Assembly (NCBI GenBank): GCA_002483105.1
Contig: DLHG01000011.1
Coordinates: 119,993 to 183,992 of the forward strand
Length of the DNA stretch: 64,000 bases
Reading direction: 5' to 3'
Source of the DNA: Bacteroidetes bacterium UBA7674
Lineage (GTDB): Bacteria; Bacteroidota; Bacteroidia; Chitinophagales; Chitinophagaceae
Shown here piece by piece: positions 32,819 to 41,640 of this stretch. The notes under the pieces are model-generated. The model was not told where the DNA came from and searched no databases. It saw nothing but the letters and a program-made list of their open reading frames with translations. How positions within the stretch are numbered: the stretch's first letter is position 1; each line of letters starts with the position of its first letter. A program made the position numbers and the translations under genes.

Positions 32819-34450
32819 ATGCAAAATACTCATTTACATTTCGCTGAGCCAAAGAACGAACCGGTACTGAATTATGCCCCGGGTTCTGCTGAGCGTAAGG
32901 CGCTGCAGGCTGCATTGGCCGAAGCTAAGAAAGAAGTGAAGGATATACCTATGTACATTAATGGTAAAGAGGTGCGTAGTAATGATAAGAAAGAGATCCG
33001 TCCGCCACATGAAACGGGTCACCTGCTGGGCCATTTCCATGCGAGTGATGCGAGTCATGTGAACCAGGCGATAGAGGCCGCTTTGGCTGCCCGTCAGCAA
33101 TGGGCTGAGACAAGCTGGCAACAAAGGTCACAAATTTTTATGCGTGCGGCTGAGCTATTGGCGACCAAATACCGCTGGAAAATGAACGCCGCTACCATGC
33201 TGGGACAAAGCAAAAATGCTTACCAGGCTGAAATAGACAGCGCATGTGAACTAATTGATTTCCTTCGCTTTAACGTGTATTACCTCAATGAAATATACAA
33301 ACAACAACCCCTTTCCGGACCAGGCATGCACAACAGTGTAGAGTACCGTCCGCTGGAAGGTTTTGTATTGGCTGTAACACCGTTCAACTTTACGGCGATA
33401 GGTGGCAACCTGCCTACGGCTCCCGCAATGTGCGGCAACGTGGTGGTATGGAAGCCGGCGAATACGCAGGTATATTCTGCAGCCGTATTCATGGAGATAT
33501 TGATAGAAGCGGGACTGCCTGCGGGTGTCATCAACCTCATCTATCCTCCGGGAGCAATGGTGGGTGAAATATCTTACGGGCATAGGGAATTTGCGGGTGT
33601 ACACTTTACGGGTTCTACGGGTGTGTTCCAGAGCATGTGGAAGAGCATAGGGGAGAACATAGCCACTTACAGGAGCTATCCGCGTATAGTAGGTGAAACA
33701 GGTGGGAAGGATTTCGTGTTCGCTCACCCGAGTTCGCAGGTGGATGCTTTGGTAGCGGCATTGGCTCGTGGCGCTTTCGAGTTCCAGGGGCAAAAATGCT
33801 CTGCTGCCAGCCGTTGTTATATACCGAGCAACATAGCCGACGAAGTAAAGGAAAAACTGGTAGCTGAAGTCAGGACCATGAAGATGGGTCCGGTGGACGA
33901 CTTCACCAACTTCATCAATGCGGTGATAGATGAGAAAGCATTCAACAGTATCACTAAATATATAGATGGCGTAAAGGATAGCGCTACTGCCAAGATAATT
34001 GTAGGAGGTAACTATGATAGGAGCAAGGGCTGGTTCATAGAGCCGACCATCATAGAAACAACTGATCCTAACTATGTGACCATGTGCGAGGAGATATTCG
34101 GCCCGGTGCTGACGCTCCACGTATATGATGCTACTAAGTGGGAAGAAATGCTGGATGTGGTAGATGCTACTTCTCCATATGCACTGACAGGCGCTATCTT
34201 CTCTCAAGACAGGTATGCAACAGAGGTGATGACGAGGAAGTTGGTGAATGCAGCAGGTAACTTCTACATCAACGACAAGCCGACAGGTGCGGTAGTAGGG
34301 CAGCAGCCATTTGGTGGTGCGCGTGCTTCAGGTACCAATGATAAGGCGGGTTCTGCTTTGAACCTGTATCGTTGGTTGAGCGCCAGGACGATGAAGGAAA
34401 CCTATGTACCTGTTACCAACTACAGGTATTCGTTCCATCAGGCAGACTAA
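32819..34450 (+). CDS. pruA: L-glutamate gamma-semialdehyde (1-pyrroline-5-carboxylate) dehydrogenase
   Basis: 543 aa, aldehyde dehydrogenase fold, length of the stand-alone P5C dehydrogenase (type 1, ALDH4-like). It oxidises glutamate semialdehyde to glutamate with NAD in the second step of proline breakdown. Seen: AVTPFNFTAIGGNLPTAPAM, NVVVWKPA, FTGSTGVFQ, the catalytic general base region GETGGKDFVF, the nucleophile Cys in FEFQGQKCSAASR, EEIFGPVLTLHVYD and QQPFGGARASGTNDKAG. PutA is not in view; arginase in this window could feed ornithine into the same path. Confidence 0.95.
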   Translation: MQNTHLHFAEPKNEPVLNYAPGSAERKALQAALAEAKKEVKDIPMYINGKEVRSNDKKEIRPPHETGHLLGHFHASDASHVNQAIEAALAARQQWAETSWQQRSQIFMRAAELLATKYRWKMNAATMLGQSKNAYQAEIDSACELIDFLRFNVYYLNEIYKQQPLSGPGMHNSVEYRPLEGFVLAVTPFNFTAIGGNLPTAPAMCGNVVVWKPANTQVYSAAVFMEILIEAGLPAGVINLIYPPGAMVGEISYGHREFAGVHFTGSTGVFQSMWKSIGENIATYRSYPRIVGETGGKDFVFAHPSSQVDALVAALARGAFEFQGQKCSAASRCYIPSNIADEVKEKLVAEVRTMKMGPVDDFTNFINAVIDEKAFNSITKYIDGVKDSATAKIIVGGNYDRSKGWFIEPTIIETTDPNYVTMCEEIFGPVLTLHVYDATKWEEMLDVVDATSPYALTGAIFSQDRYATEVMTRKLVNAAGNFYINDKPTGAVVGQQPFGGARASGTNDKAGSALNLYRWLSARTMKETYVPVTNYRYSFHQAD

Positions 34451-34453
34451 AAT

Positions 34454-34482
34454 GAGAGCGGAGAAAGAGAGCGAAGAGCGTT
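34454..34482 (-). repeat. GCTCTCGCTCT-like intergenic phrase
   Basis: GAGAGCGGAGAAAGAGAGCG followed by AAGAGCG; on the minus strand it resembles the CGCTCTC...TTTC...GCTCTC units at the right end of the window. Confidence 0.4.
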
Positions 34483-34516
34483 TCTTCTCCTGACACATAT
34501 TGAATAATAAACTGAA

Positions 34517-34546
34517 GCTCCCCGTGTCACTCCGGGGAGTTTTTTA
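34517..34546 (+). terminator. Terminator after pruA
   Basis: CTCCCCG / CGGGGAG stem with six T after it. Confidence 0.8.
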
Positions 34547-34573
34547 TATTAAATATACAGTGTAAATTAAGAA

Positions 34574-35115
34574 ATGGAATTATTTGCATCTGTCATTCAC
34601 TATCTGTTTCTCATTTTCGTTGTGTTTTTTTTAATAGAGGCTGTCGCAATGGTAAATTTTATTTGGCTCAAAAGGAATGAAAAGACAGTAATACCTAGTA
34701 TTAAATATGCAAAAGCGGTTAGCTTTCTTGTGAAGAATACAGCGTTTATGTTATTGCTACTGGGTGTAGCAGTTTTTTGTAAATTCAGGTTTGGTGAAAT
34801 TATTAGGGGCGAAATCAAATCTATGGTAGAGCACTATGATCCCACTATCTATAAGGTGTATGTAAACAATGTATTAATTGAACATCCCGAAGCTATTCTT
34901 AACGCCTTAAGGGACCATTTAATGGTACTTATAACCATTCAAGCGGAGATAAAAAACTTGACGTCAAAATTGTAAATGTTACTGACTCGATCATTGTGAA
35001 TCTATATCGAGATAATACTGTTAAAGATGAATATTGGGTATACTACAATAAGTATAAACTCGCTCGAGAGAATGATTTGGGTAAATTTCAGAGTTCTGCA
35101 TTTGATGATTTTTGA
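34574..35115 (+). pseudogene. Frameshifted two-helix membrane protein
   Basis: The first frame runs 34574-34975 (133 aa): a helix SVIHYLFLIFVVFFLIEAVA, a second NTAFMLLLLGVAVFCKF, then a soluble domain up to VLIEHPEAILNAL. Here the sense moves to another frame: from about 34903 the frame reads FNGTYNHSSGDKKLDVKIVN, then LYRDNTVKDEYWVYYNKYKL, and stops at 35113-35115. The second piece has normal coding look and completes the domain, so one indel near 34903-34925 has split the gene. It may be real decay or a sequence error. The function of the family is unknown to me. Confidence 0.65.
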
Positions 35116-35130
35116 TTCAGTCTGAATGAG

Positions 35131-35159
35131 AACGCCCCCAACTTTCAGTCGGGGGCGTT
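35131..35159. terminator. Terminator between the frameshifted gene and leucine dehydrogenase
   Basis: AACGCCCCC / GGGGGCGTT perfect 9-bp stem with an 11-base loop. Confidence 0.75.
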
Positions 35160-35213
35160 TCTGTGTTATGAGTTTAGGTGTAGGACACCGGAAAGATGTC
35201 CCACACGTTCTAT

Positions 35214-36287
35214 TTACATTCTTGCTTTTACGCTGGCGATATCGTCGAGGCGTTTTTGGGCTATTTTCATAGCTGCTGCCTGTGTGTGGATACCTTCTGC
35301 TTCGGCGAGTGCGTATATTTCTAAGGTACGGTCGTAGATCTTTTCTACATTGCCCATTACACGTTCGCGGTTGTAGCCGTCCAGTTCAGCACCTACGTTG
35401 ATGAGTCCACCTGCGTTGATCAGGAAGTCAGGTGCGTAGAGGATACCTTTCTTTACCAGCATAGGCCCGTGTTCTGTTTCAACAGCCAATTGGTTATTTG
35501 CAGCACCGGCTATGATAGCACACTTCATTGCATTGATGCTGTCTGTATTTACAGAAGCGCCCAGTGCGCATGGTGCGTATATGTCCATTTCCAGGTTGAA
35601 GATGTCAGCGTTGTTGATGACCTCTACAGCACGGAATTTTTCAGTTGTTTCTTTGATGCGGGCTTCGTTGATATCAGAGATATATACTTTAGCGCCTGCT
35701 TCTACCAGGTGGCCAACGAGGTATTGACCAACATGTCCTACGCCTTGTACCAATACCTTCTTACCAGCCAGGCTATCATTGCCCCAGGCTTTCTTTGCAG
35801 AAGCCTTCATACCGATGAACACACCATAAGCTGTGAATGGAGAAGGGTCTCCGCTGCCGCCCATGTATTCAGGTACGCCTGTTACAGACTTGGTTTCCAT
35901 GGATATGTATTCCATATCCTTGGCAGAGGTATTTACGTCTTCAGCAGTGATATATTTACCATTGAGGCTATTGACGAATTTACCATAACGGCGCCACAGG
36001 GCCTCAGATTTTACCTTAGATGCATCGCCTATAATAACGGCTTTACCGCCACCCAGGTTCAGTCCGCTGATAGCAGCTTTGTAAGTCATACCGCGGCTGA
36101 GGCGCAGGGCATCAACGATACCTTCCTCGTGGGTATTGTAATTCCATAAGCGTGTACCACCAAGGGCAGGGCCTAATGTAGTGTTGTGAATAGCTATAAT
36201 AGCATTGAGGCCTGAATTCGGGTCGTGGCAGAAGACTACCTGCTCGTGTCCCATTTCCTGCATTTGGTCGAATATGGATTGCTGCAT
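35214..36287 (-). CDS. Leucine (Glu/Leu/Phe/Val family) dehydrogenase
   Basis: 357 aa. NAD-dependent oxidative deamination of branched-chain amino acids to the keto acids. N-terminal domain: NTTLGPALGGTRLW, LSRGMTYKAAISGLNLGGGK (catalytic Lys in GGGKAVI) and ITAEDVNTS; the Rossmann half has VLVQGVGHVGQYL with GxGxxG, then YAPCALGASVN, AANNQLA and the ending helix. The small subunit size and lack of a GDH-type extension favour leucine or valine over glutamate. It has its own perfect -7 box. Confidence 0.9.
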   Translation of the reverse strand: MQQSIFDQMQEMGHEQVVFCHDPNSGLNAIIAIHNTTLGPALGGTRLWNYNTHEEGIVDALRLSRGMTYKAAISGLNLGGGKAVIIGDASKVKSEALWRRYGKFVNSLNGKYITAEDVNTSAKDMEYISMETKSVTGVPEYMGGSGDPSPFTAYGVFIGMKASAKKAWGNDSLAGKKVLVQGVGHVGQYLVGHLVEAGAKVYISDINEARIKETTEKFRAVEVINNADIFNLEMDIYAPCALGASVNTDSINAMKCAIIAGAANNQLAVETEHGPMLVKKGILYAPDFLINAGGLINVGAELDGYNRERVMGNVEKIYDRTLEIYALAEAEGIHTQAAAMKIAQKRLDDIASVKARM

Positions 36288-36308
36288 GTGCGTTTTTTAA
36301 ATAGGGTG

Positions 36309-36316
36309 CAAACCTA
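36309..36316 (-). promoter_or_regulatory. -7 box of leucine dehydrogenase (TAGGTTTG)
   Basis: Perfect TAnnTTTG on the minus strand, 21 nt before the ATG at 36287. Confidence 0.5.
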
Positions 36317-36350
36317 AGAAAAAACCTGCATTTTCCGCATCACCGACCAA

Positions 36351-36941
36351 TTAGTCGGCTCTGTGTTCTTCATTGAGCTTTTTCTCTATTCGTTTATCAG
36401 GAATGAACCATATTATGGCTACGGCTACATACAAGGCAAGGCTGACCCATGTGTATATAAACGCCATGACAATGGCTATGGTGTAAAAGACCAGCGATAG
36501 CTTCTCCTTACGCCCGTCTCCCACTGCTGCCTGGAGTTCATTATTAGCATGTTGGGGCTTGGTGAGCTGTGTATATAATATACTATACGAGATGGCATTC
36601 ATCAGCAGTACAAATCCGTAAAGAGCCACGGGCCAGGTAGCGAAATGAGCTTCGCCCATCCAGTCGGTAGTGAAGGGGACAAGGGACAGCCAGAAAAGGA
36701 GATTGAGATTTGCCCAGAGTACTTTGCCATTTACGGTATGCACCAGTTGCATCATGTGGTGGTGATTGTTCCAGTAGATTCCGACATAAATAAAACTACC
36801 CACATAGCAGATGAATTTAGGCAGCAACGGACGCAGTGCTTCCATATCTCCACCGGAAGGAGCCTCCAGGCTAAGTACCATAATGGTGATGATGATCGCG
36901 ATGACCCCATCGCTAAATGCTTCCAGCCGTCCTTTTTTCAT
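36351..36941 (-). CDS. TMEM175-family potassium channel-like protein
   Basis: 196 aa with six membrane helices, as in bacterial TMEM175 (DUF1211). The signature RLEAFSDGVIAIIITIMVL lies at the N-terminus; this FSDG motif with helix 1 lines the pore in structures of the family, which conducts K+ with little need of a P-loop. The later NNHHHMMQLV and WANLNLLFWLSLVPF segments are also conserved. A 14-bp palindrome sits six bases before its ATG. Confidence 0.9.
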   Translation of the reverse strand: MKKGRLEAFSDGVIAIIITIMVLSLEAPSGGDMEALRPLLPKFICYVGSFIYVGIYWNNHHHMMQLVHTVNGKVLWANLNLLFWLSLVPFTTDWMGEAHFATWPVALYGFVLLMNAISYSILYTQLTKPQHANNELQAAVGDGRKEKLSLVFYTIAIVMAFIYTWVSLALYVAVAIIWFIPDKRIEKKLNEEHRAD

Positions 36942-36946
36942 ATAGC

Positions 36947-36982
36947 AATATCGAATTGTACCCTAAAATACAATTCGATATT
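36947..36982. promoter_or_regulatory. 14-bp inverted repeat before the TMEM175 gene
   Basis: Arms AATATCGAATTGTA and TACAATTCGATATT, perfect, with an 8-base spacer. It lies between the tonB-like stop and the TMEM175 start, both on the minus strand. No T run follows on the minus strand, so it is either an imperfect terminator for the tonB-like gene or an operator. Confidence 0.5.
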
Positions 36983-36995
36983 TAATTAGCCACTC

Positions 36996-37805
36996 CTAGT
37001 TCATTGCAAACTTCACCGGGAGCGTAAAGTATACCTTTACCGCCTTGCCGTTATTTTTGCCGGGTTTCCATTTGGGCATGCTGTTTATCACACGCAGGGC
37101 TTCTTCTTCGCAGCCTGAACCGATGCTTTTCAGCACCTTTGCGCCGCTGACAGAGCCGTCTTCGTTCACCACGAATTTGATAACTACTCGTCCGGTGGTT
37201 TGTGTTTCCCGTGCCATTTGCGGGTATTGGATGTTACGTGCGAGATATTCATTTACGTTGCCATTGAATTCCGGCATCTGCTCCACGATTATTGCCGGTT
37301 CGGTAGAGACAGGCGGTATGGTTGGGCCTGTAGTTGGTTCTCCTTTGCCATCAGTAAGTATTACAGTTGTAGCTGCCTCTGTTCCGCCGTTACCATCGGT
37401 GGTTACCGTGCCTATCTGTTTATCTTTCAGTTCTTCTATTGTTGGAGGTGCTTCTGTGACTAAATCATCTTTGATGATCTTCGGAGGTGTGAGCTTAATA
37501 GTTGATGCGACAGGTTTGGGCACATCCTGAACTTTGGGAAGCTCTATCTTTTTTTGTGGTGGTATATCCAGTATCGTAGGGTCAACCGGAGTATATACGG
37601 GTGGACTCGTCAAAACAGTTGGTTTATTCCTTGATGCAAAGGCATGTACACCTATGAGCAATAATGCCGCAGATACCACCAATGTTATAGCCTTCATCGC
37701 TCGCCGGTTGTAGTGCTTGCGGAGTTCGTAACCACCATAGGTTTTGTTGCGGTTGTCGAAGACAATGTCGAGGTAATCGGCTGTGAGAATTGATTGGAGT
37801 TCCAT
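36996..37805 (-). CDS. TonB-family energy transducer
   Basis: 269 aa. One N-terminal membrane helix (AITLVVSAALLLIGVHAF, about 39-56), a Pro/Lys/Thr-rich periplasmic linker (about 60-180), and a C-terminal TonB domain with EFNGNVNEYLARNIQYPQMA, GRVVIKFVVNEDGSVSGAKV and MPKWKPGKNNGKAVKVYFTL. TonB proteins pass proton-motive energy from ExbB/ExbD to outer-membrane receptors. Bacteroidota have many copies, often without exbBD beside them, as here. Confidence 0.9.
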   Translation of the reverse strand: MELQSILTADYLDIVFDNRNKTYGGYELRKHYNRRAMKAITLVVSAALLLIGVHAFASRNKPTVLTSPPVYTPVDPTILDIPPQKKIELPKVQDVPKPVASTIKLTPPKIIKDDLVTEAPPTIEELKDKQIGTVTTDGNGGTEAATTVILTDGKGEPTTGPTIPPVSTEPAIIVEQMPEFNGNVNEYLARNIQYPQMARETQTTGRVVIKFVVNEDGSVSGAKVLKSIGSGCEEEALRVINSMPKWKPGKNNGKAVKVYFTLPVKFAMN

Positions 37806-37969
37806 AGTAGTTTGTTTACAATTAAAACGTAGCGGGAGATATTTTCCATATTATTTTCATAAAATTCTTTAGAAGACTGTTTTTAAACGGTTAATAACAT
37901 TTGGTGTCTTGGTAATGGTATTGGTAAATGCTATCTTGCCGCCCGTGGGTTTTTGCCCTTGGGTTTTCA

Positions 37970-38566
37970 ATGGATATAAAAGCATATATCAATAGCGGCA
38001 TACTGAAGCAGTATGCGCTGGATGTTCTCGACAGTTCCGCTCGTGCTGAGGTCGAGAATATGTGCGCTTTACATCCTGAAATAAAGAAGGAACTGGAACG
38101 CATACAGGATACGCTGGAGAACTTCGCCATTGAGAACCCTGTAGCGCCACCGCCTGAATTGCAAAACTCGATCTGGGCCACACTCCAGAACCTGAATAAA
38201 GAAAAGGAAATGAACCCGGAAGACCTGCCGTTCATCAACCGCTTTACCGATCATAATAAGTGGCTGCGCTTTGTGCAGTCGAGAATACCTGCGGAAATCA
38301 CTGAAGACAGGATCGTAGATGTACTTCAGCATAATTCGCTTGTTACCCAGGCGCTTGTTATTTCCAAGACAGACTTTGAGAACGAGGAGCATGAGCACGA
38401 AATGGAAAGCTTCGTGATACTGGAGGGTAGATGTGAGTGTACTGTGGGCGATAATGTTTTTGAGCTGGGCCCGGGAGGATTTGCAGAAATGCCACTTCAC
38501 ACGCCGCATAGTGTGCGGATGCTGACGCCTTATGTGGTGGCTATATTGCAGCGGGTGGCTATATAG
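37970..38566 (+). CDS. Cupin protein with anti-sigma-like N-terminal domain
   Basis: 198 aa from the ATG at 37970; an upstream in-frame ATG at 37928 would add 14 residues with no support. Residues 1-50 (YINSGILKQYALDVLDSSAR, then AEVENMCALHPEIKKELER) look like the sigma-factor-binding segment of RskA/ChrR-type anti-sigma factors. A linker leads to a cupin barrel (about 120-190) with HEHEMESFVILEGRCECTVG and PLHTPHSV, whose His/Glu set would bind a metal. The pairing resembles ChrR, where a cupin senses stress and releases an ECF sigma factor. No sigma gene is adjacent. Confidence 0.75.
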   Translation: MDIKAYINSGILKQYALDVLDSSARAEVENMCALHPEIKKELERIQDTLENFAIENPVAPPPELQNSIWATLQNLNKEKEMNPEDLPFINRFTDHNKWLRFVQSRIPAEITEDRIVDVLQHNSLVTQALVISKTDFENEEHEHEMESFVILEGRCECTVGDNVFELGPGGFAEMPLHTPHSVRMLTPYVVAILQRVAI

Positions 38567-38605
38567 TAAACGTCCTTAATGTCAGGTAAATAGTGCTCCA
38601 ATCAG

Positions 38606-38613
38606 TATCTTTG
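38606..38613 (+). promoter_or_regulatory. -7 box of the C45 hydrolase gene (TATCTTTG)
   Basis: Perfect TAnnTTTG followed by CAGCC; only eight bases separate it from the ATG at 38622, so the transcript is leaderless or nearly so. Confidence 0.55.
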
Positions 38614-38621
38614 CAGCCATT

Positions 38622-40298
38622 ATGCGCATCTTAAGGAAGATCCTTAAATTTTTCGGTTATACTTTACTGTTACTCCTGCTGACACTCCTGGTATTCGGGG
38701 TATATGTATATAATGTATCGGATATAGAACCACCGAAGGTTGCTGATACTTCCTCGTTCAACTTACAGAAACAACAAATTGACGGTAACCTCGCCACCAT
38801 AGGTGACAACTGGTATCGCAGGAATAAGTATGGCCTGTACGAAATGTACGTATCGGGTACGCCTCTCGAAAGAGGAATAAAGAATGGCAAACTCTCTCAA
38901 GAACTGATAGTGGAGCAGGAGATAGCTTTCGTTAGCCAGATACGCCAGATGATACCATCTGATAAGTACCTGAAGTTTCTTAAGTACATGGTGGGTTTTA
39001 TGAATCGTAATCTGCCTGAGTATATTCCGGAAGAATACCAGCAAGAGATATATGGCGTTTCCCGTGCAGCATCACCTGATTCGTTCAAATGGATAGGAAC
39101 TCCTTATTCCCGTATCCTTAATTATCACGCAGCGCACGATATAGGTCATGCTTTGCAGAATATGATGCTGGTGGGTTGTACGTCGTTTGGCGCATGGGGA
39201 GGGAAGACTGCTGATGGCTCTATGCTGCTGGGGCGCAATTTCGATTTTTGGGTAGGTGATAAGTTTGCCGAACATAAGATGGTGGCGTTCTATAATCCTG
39301 ATAAGGGACACAAGTTCGCTTTTGTAACCTGGGGTGGATTTACAGGTGTGGTATCGGGGATGAATGATAAGGGACTGACGGTGACGATAAATGCAGCACG
39401 CTCTGATATTCCGTGGGGTGGTTCGGCTACGCCGGTTTCAATAGTAGCGCGTGAAGTATTGCAGTATGCGGGTAATATAAAAGAAGCCATTGCTATAACG
39501 AAGAAGAGGAAGATGTTTGTTTCTGAAAGTTTTCTCATCGGTTCTGCTGCTGATAGAAAAGCTGTCATAATAGAAAAGACACCGAATGAACTGTACATCT
39601 ACGATCCCCAACAGGATAATATACAATGCACTAATCACTACCAGGCGAAGGAGTTTGATAAGCAGGAACTGAACGTAGAGCAGAAGGATAAGAGCGCGTC
39701 GGTGTATCGCTATAAACGTTTACAGGAACTAATGAATGCCAACTACCCGCTTACACCGCAGAAGATAGCGAACATCCTTCGCGACCGTAAGGGTATGGGT
39801 GGCGCTGACATAGGAGAGGGTAATGAGAAAGCTATTAACCAACTGATAGCGCATCACTCAGTTATTTTTCAGCCTGATAGTTTGAGGATGTGGGTGAGTA
39901 CAGAGCCGTGGCAGTTGGGTACGTATGTGTGCTACGATCTCCGGAAGATATTTGCCATGAATGGGATGGTTGCCGATATGGAAGTTGCCGATACTGTGCT
40001 GAACATTGCACCTGATGTGTATCTGCAGAGTAATGAGTTCAGGGGCTTTGAGGTATTCAGGAAGAACAAGAATGCTTTGCTGCAAAAGCAGGCGGTAGAT
40101 ACCGGAGCGGTGGTAAAGAATAACCCCAACCATTACGATGCCTACCGCATAGCGGGCGACTATTGTATGGAGAAAAAATGGTATGCCGCGGCCATCCGCT
40201 ATTACAGGCAGGCGTTGACAAAGGAAATAGCCAATGTGGGCGAACGTGAGTCTATCAAAGAAAAGATAGCCGAATGTGAAAAGAAACTGAAACAATAA
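38622..40298 (+). CDS. C45-type autoproteolytic acyltransferase/hydrolase
   Basis: 558 aa. An N-terminal membrane anchor (TLLLLLLTLLVFGVYVYNV, 14-32) places it on the outer side of the inner membrane. The core is an Ntn-hydrolase of the acyl-CoA:6-aminopenicillanate acyltransferase/C45 type (PF03417): the nucleophile is probably C186 in MLVGCTSFGAWG, which would become N-terminal after self-cleavage; LLGRNFDFW and KGLTVTINAAR are typical. The C-terminal ~70 residues include a TPR-like helix pair (NPNHYDAYRIAGDYCMEKKW). Substrates of this branch, amides or lipopeptides, are unknown. Confidence 0.82.
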   Translation: MRILRKILKFFGYTLLLLLLTLLVFGVYVYNVSDIEPPKVADTSSFNLQKQQIDGNLATIGDNWYRRNKYGLYEMYVSGTPLERGIKNGKLSQELIVEQEIAFVSQIRQMIPSDKYLKFLKYMVGFMNRNLPEYIPEEYQQEIYGVSRAASPDSFKWIGTPYSRILNYHAAHDIGHALQNMMLVGCTSFGAWGGKTADGSMLLGRNFDFWVGDKFAEHKMVAFYNPDKGHKFAFVTWGGFTGVVSGMNDKGLTVTINAARSDIPWGGSATPVSIVAREVLQYAGNIKEAIAITKKRKMFVSESFLIGSAADRKAVIIEKTPNELYIYDPQQDNIQCTNHYQAKEFDKQELNVEQKDKSASVYRYKRLQELMNANYPLTPQKIANILRDRKGMGGADIGEGNEKAINQLIAHHSVIFQPDSLRMWVSTEPWQLGTYVCYDLRKIFAMNGMVADMEVADTVLNIAPDVYLQSNEFRGFEVFRKNKNALLQKQAVDTGAVVKNNPNHYDAYRIAGDYCMEKKWYAAAIRYYRQALTKEIANVGERESIKEKIAECEKKLKQ

Positions 40299-40322
40299 CC
40301 CTTATTTTGCAGTCCCTCTACA

Positions 40323-41498
40323 ATGCAAGAAATTCCGTCGCACGAACAATTGTTTACAGAGCTTAAGGCCTGTGTACTGATACCTACCTACAATAATGCA
40401 GGTACTCTTGCCGATGTAATTAACGGTGTACTGAAATACACCTCGCACATCATCGTCATCAACGACGGCTCTACCGATAATACCAAAGAGATACTAGCGG
40501 GCTTCAACAATATATATGTGGGCAGCTATACGCCGAATAAGGGGAAGGGTATAGCCTTGCTCACGGGCATCAGGAAAGCGGCAGAGGTAGGGTATGAATA
40601 TGCTATTACTATAGATAGTGACGGGCAGCACTTCGCACATGATATTCCTGCATTTCTGGAGAAAGTAAAGGAAGAGCCCGGCTCACTGATAGTGGGTGCG
40701 CGCAACCTGAACCAGGAGAACATGCCATCGAAGAACACCTTTGCCAACAGGTTCTCTAATTTCTGGTATTGGGCGGAGACGGGCATCCGTTTGCCTGATA
40801 CGCAGTCGGGGTACAGGTTGTATCCTGTGCAGGAGTTGGCGAAGAAAGCATACATCACGGGGCGTTATGAATTTGAAATAGAAATAATGGTGCGTGCGGC
40901 ATGGAGCGGCATACCTGTTACTTCTATTCCTGTCTCAGTGTATTACGCGCCGCAGGGTGAGCGTGTGTCGCACTTCCGCCCGGCTAAGGATTTTACCCGC
41001 ATCAGCATACTCAATACATTCCTTGTACTGATATCCATACTCTATATAAAGCCACGCAATTTCTTCCGAAAGCTGTTCTCAAAGGATGGTTGGAGGGAAA
41101 TATGGCGGATGGTATTCGTCAATCCTGAAGAGAGCAACAGGATGAAGGCTTCTTCTATCGGGTTTGGTTTGTTTATGGGTATAGTGCCGGTATGGGGTTT
41201 CCAGTTGGCGATTGGTATTCCGCTGGCTTTGTTATTTAGGATGAATAAGGCGCTGTTCCTGATAGCGGCTAATGTCAGTATCTTCCCGCCTATCATATGG
41301 TTTGCTAGCCTGGTGACAGGTAAGATACTCCTGGGTGATAATGACTGGTCGTTCTCTATAAGCGGCATGACCATGGAGTATGCCAAGCAGGCGGGTATCG
41401 CTTTTTTTCTCGGGGGAACGGTGCTTTCTATTATTGCCGGGATAGTGGGATATGTGCTGACGTATGTGTCGCTGCTGCTTTATCGTGGCAAAAGGTAA
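40323..41498 (+). CDS. Glycosyltransferase family 2 protein with DUF2062 C-terminus
   Basis: 391 aa. Residues 10-235 are a GT2 fold (CVLIPTYNNAGTLADVI, the nucleotide-sugar DGS in IVINDGSTDNT, TIDSDGQHF with the metal-binding DxD-like acid, and SGYRLYP). From about 250 a DUF2062 membrane domain follows (GFGLFMGIVPVWGFQLAIGI, FLIAANVSIFPPIIWFASLV, FFLGGTVLSIIAGIVGYVL). The fusion is a familiar Bacteroidota arrangement, likely transferring a sugar to a lipid carrier or modifying an envelope glycan. 24 bases after the C45 gene, same strand, so probably co-transcribed. Confidence 0.88.
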   Translation: MQEIPSHEQLFTELKACVLIPTYNNAGTLADVINGVLKYTSHIIVINDGSTDNTKEILAGFNNIYVGSYTPNKGKGIALLTGIRKAAEVGYEYAITIDSDGQHFAHDIPAFLEKVKEEPGSLIVGARNLNQENMPSKNTFANRFSNFWYWAETGIRLPDTQSGYRLYPVQELAKKAYITGRYEFEIEIMVRAAWSGIPVTSIPVSVYYAPQGERVSHFRPAKDFTRISILNTFLVLISILYIKPRNFFRKLFSKDGWREIWRMVFVNPEESNRMKASSIGFGLFMGIVPVWGFQLAIGIPLALLFRMNKALFLIAANVSIFPPIIWFASLVTGKILLGDNDWSFSISGMTMEYAKQAGIAFFLGGTVLSIIAGIVGYVLTYVSLLLYRGKR

Positions 41499-41504
41499 CC
41501 CCTC

Positions 41505-41640
41505 CCTGTCATGCTGACGAAGGAAGCATCTATCCACATGAGCATATCTGCGAGAGTCACCCTACACGACAGATCCTTGTTATTCGCTATCGCTCATGAG
41601 ATCGCTACGCTAAGTTCGCTGTGCTCGGGATGACAGTCGG
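41505..41640. repeat. CCTGTCATGCTGA ... GGATGACAG intergenic repeat
   Basis: Left end CCTGTCATGCTGACGAAGG, right end TCGGGATGACAG, with AGATCCTTG inside: a large imperfect inverted repeat of a kind frequent between Bacteroidota genes. Confidence 0.6.

Noticed and set aside
33251..34207. A 318-codon frame on the minus strand inside pruA
   Set aside because: Lies wholly opposite the well-conserved aldehyde dehydrogenase; composition rich in His, Tyr, Arg and Cys as in antisense frames.
36947..36982. The 14-bp palindrome as a plain Rho-independent terminator
   Set aside because: The stem is AT-rich and lacks a T run on the minus strand; kept as a finding with open meaning.
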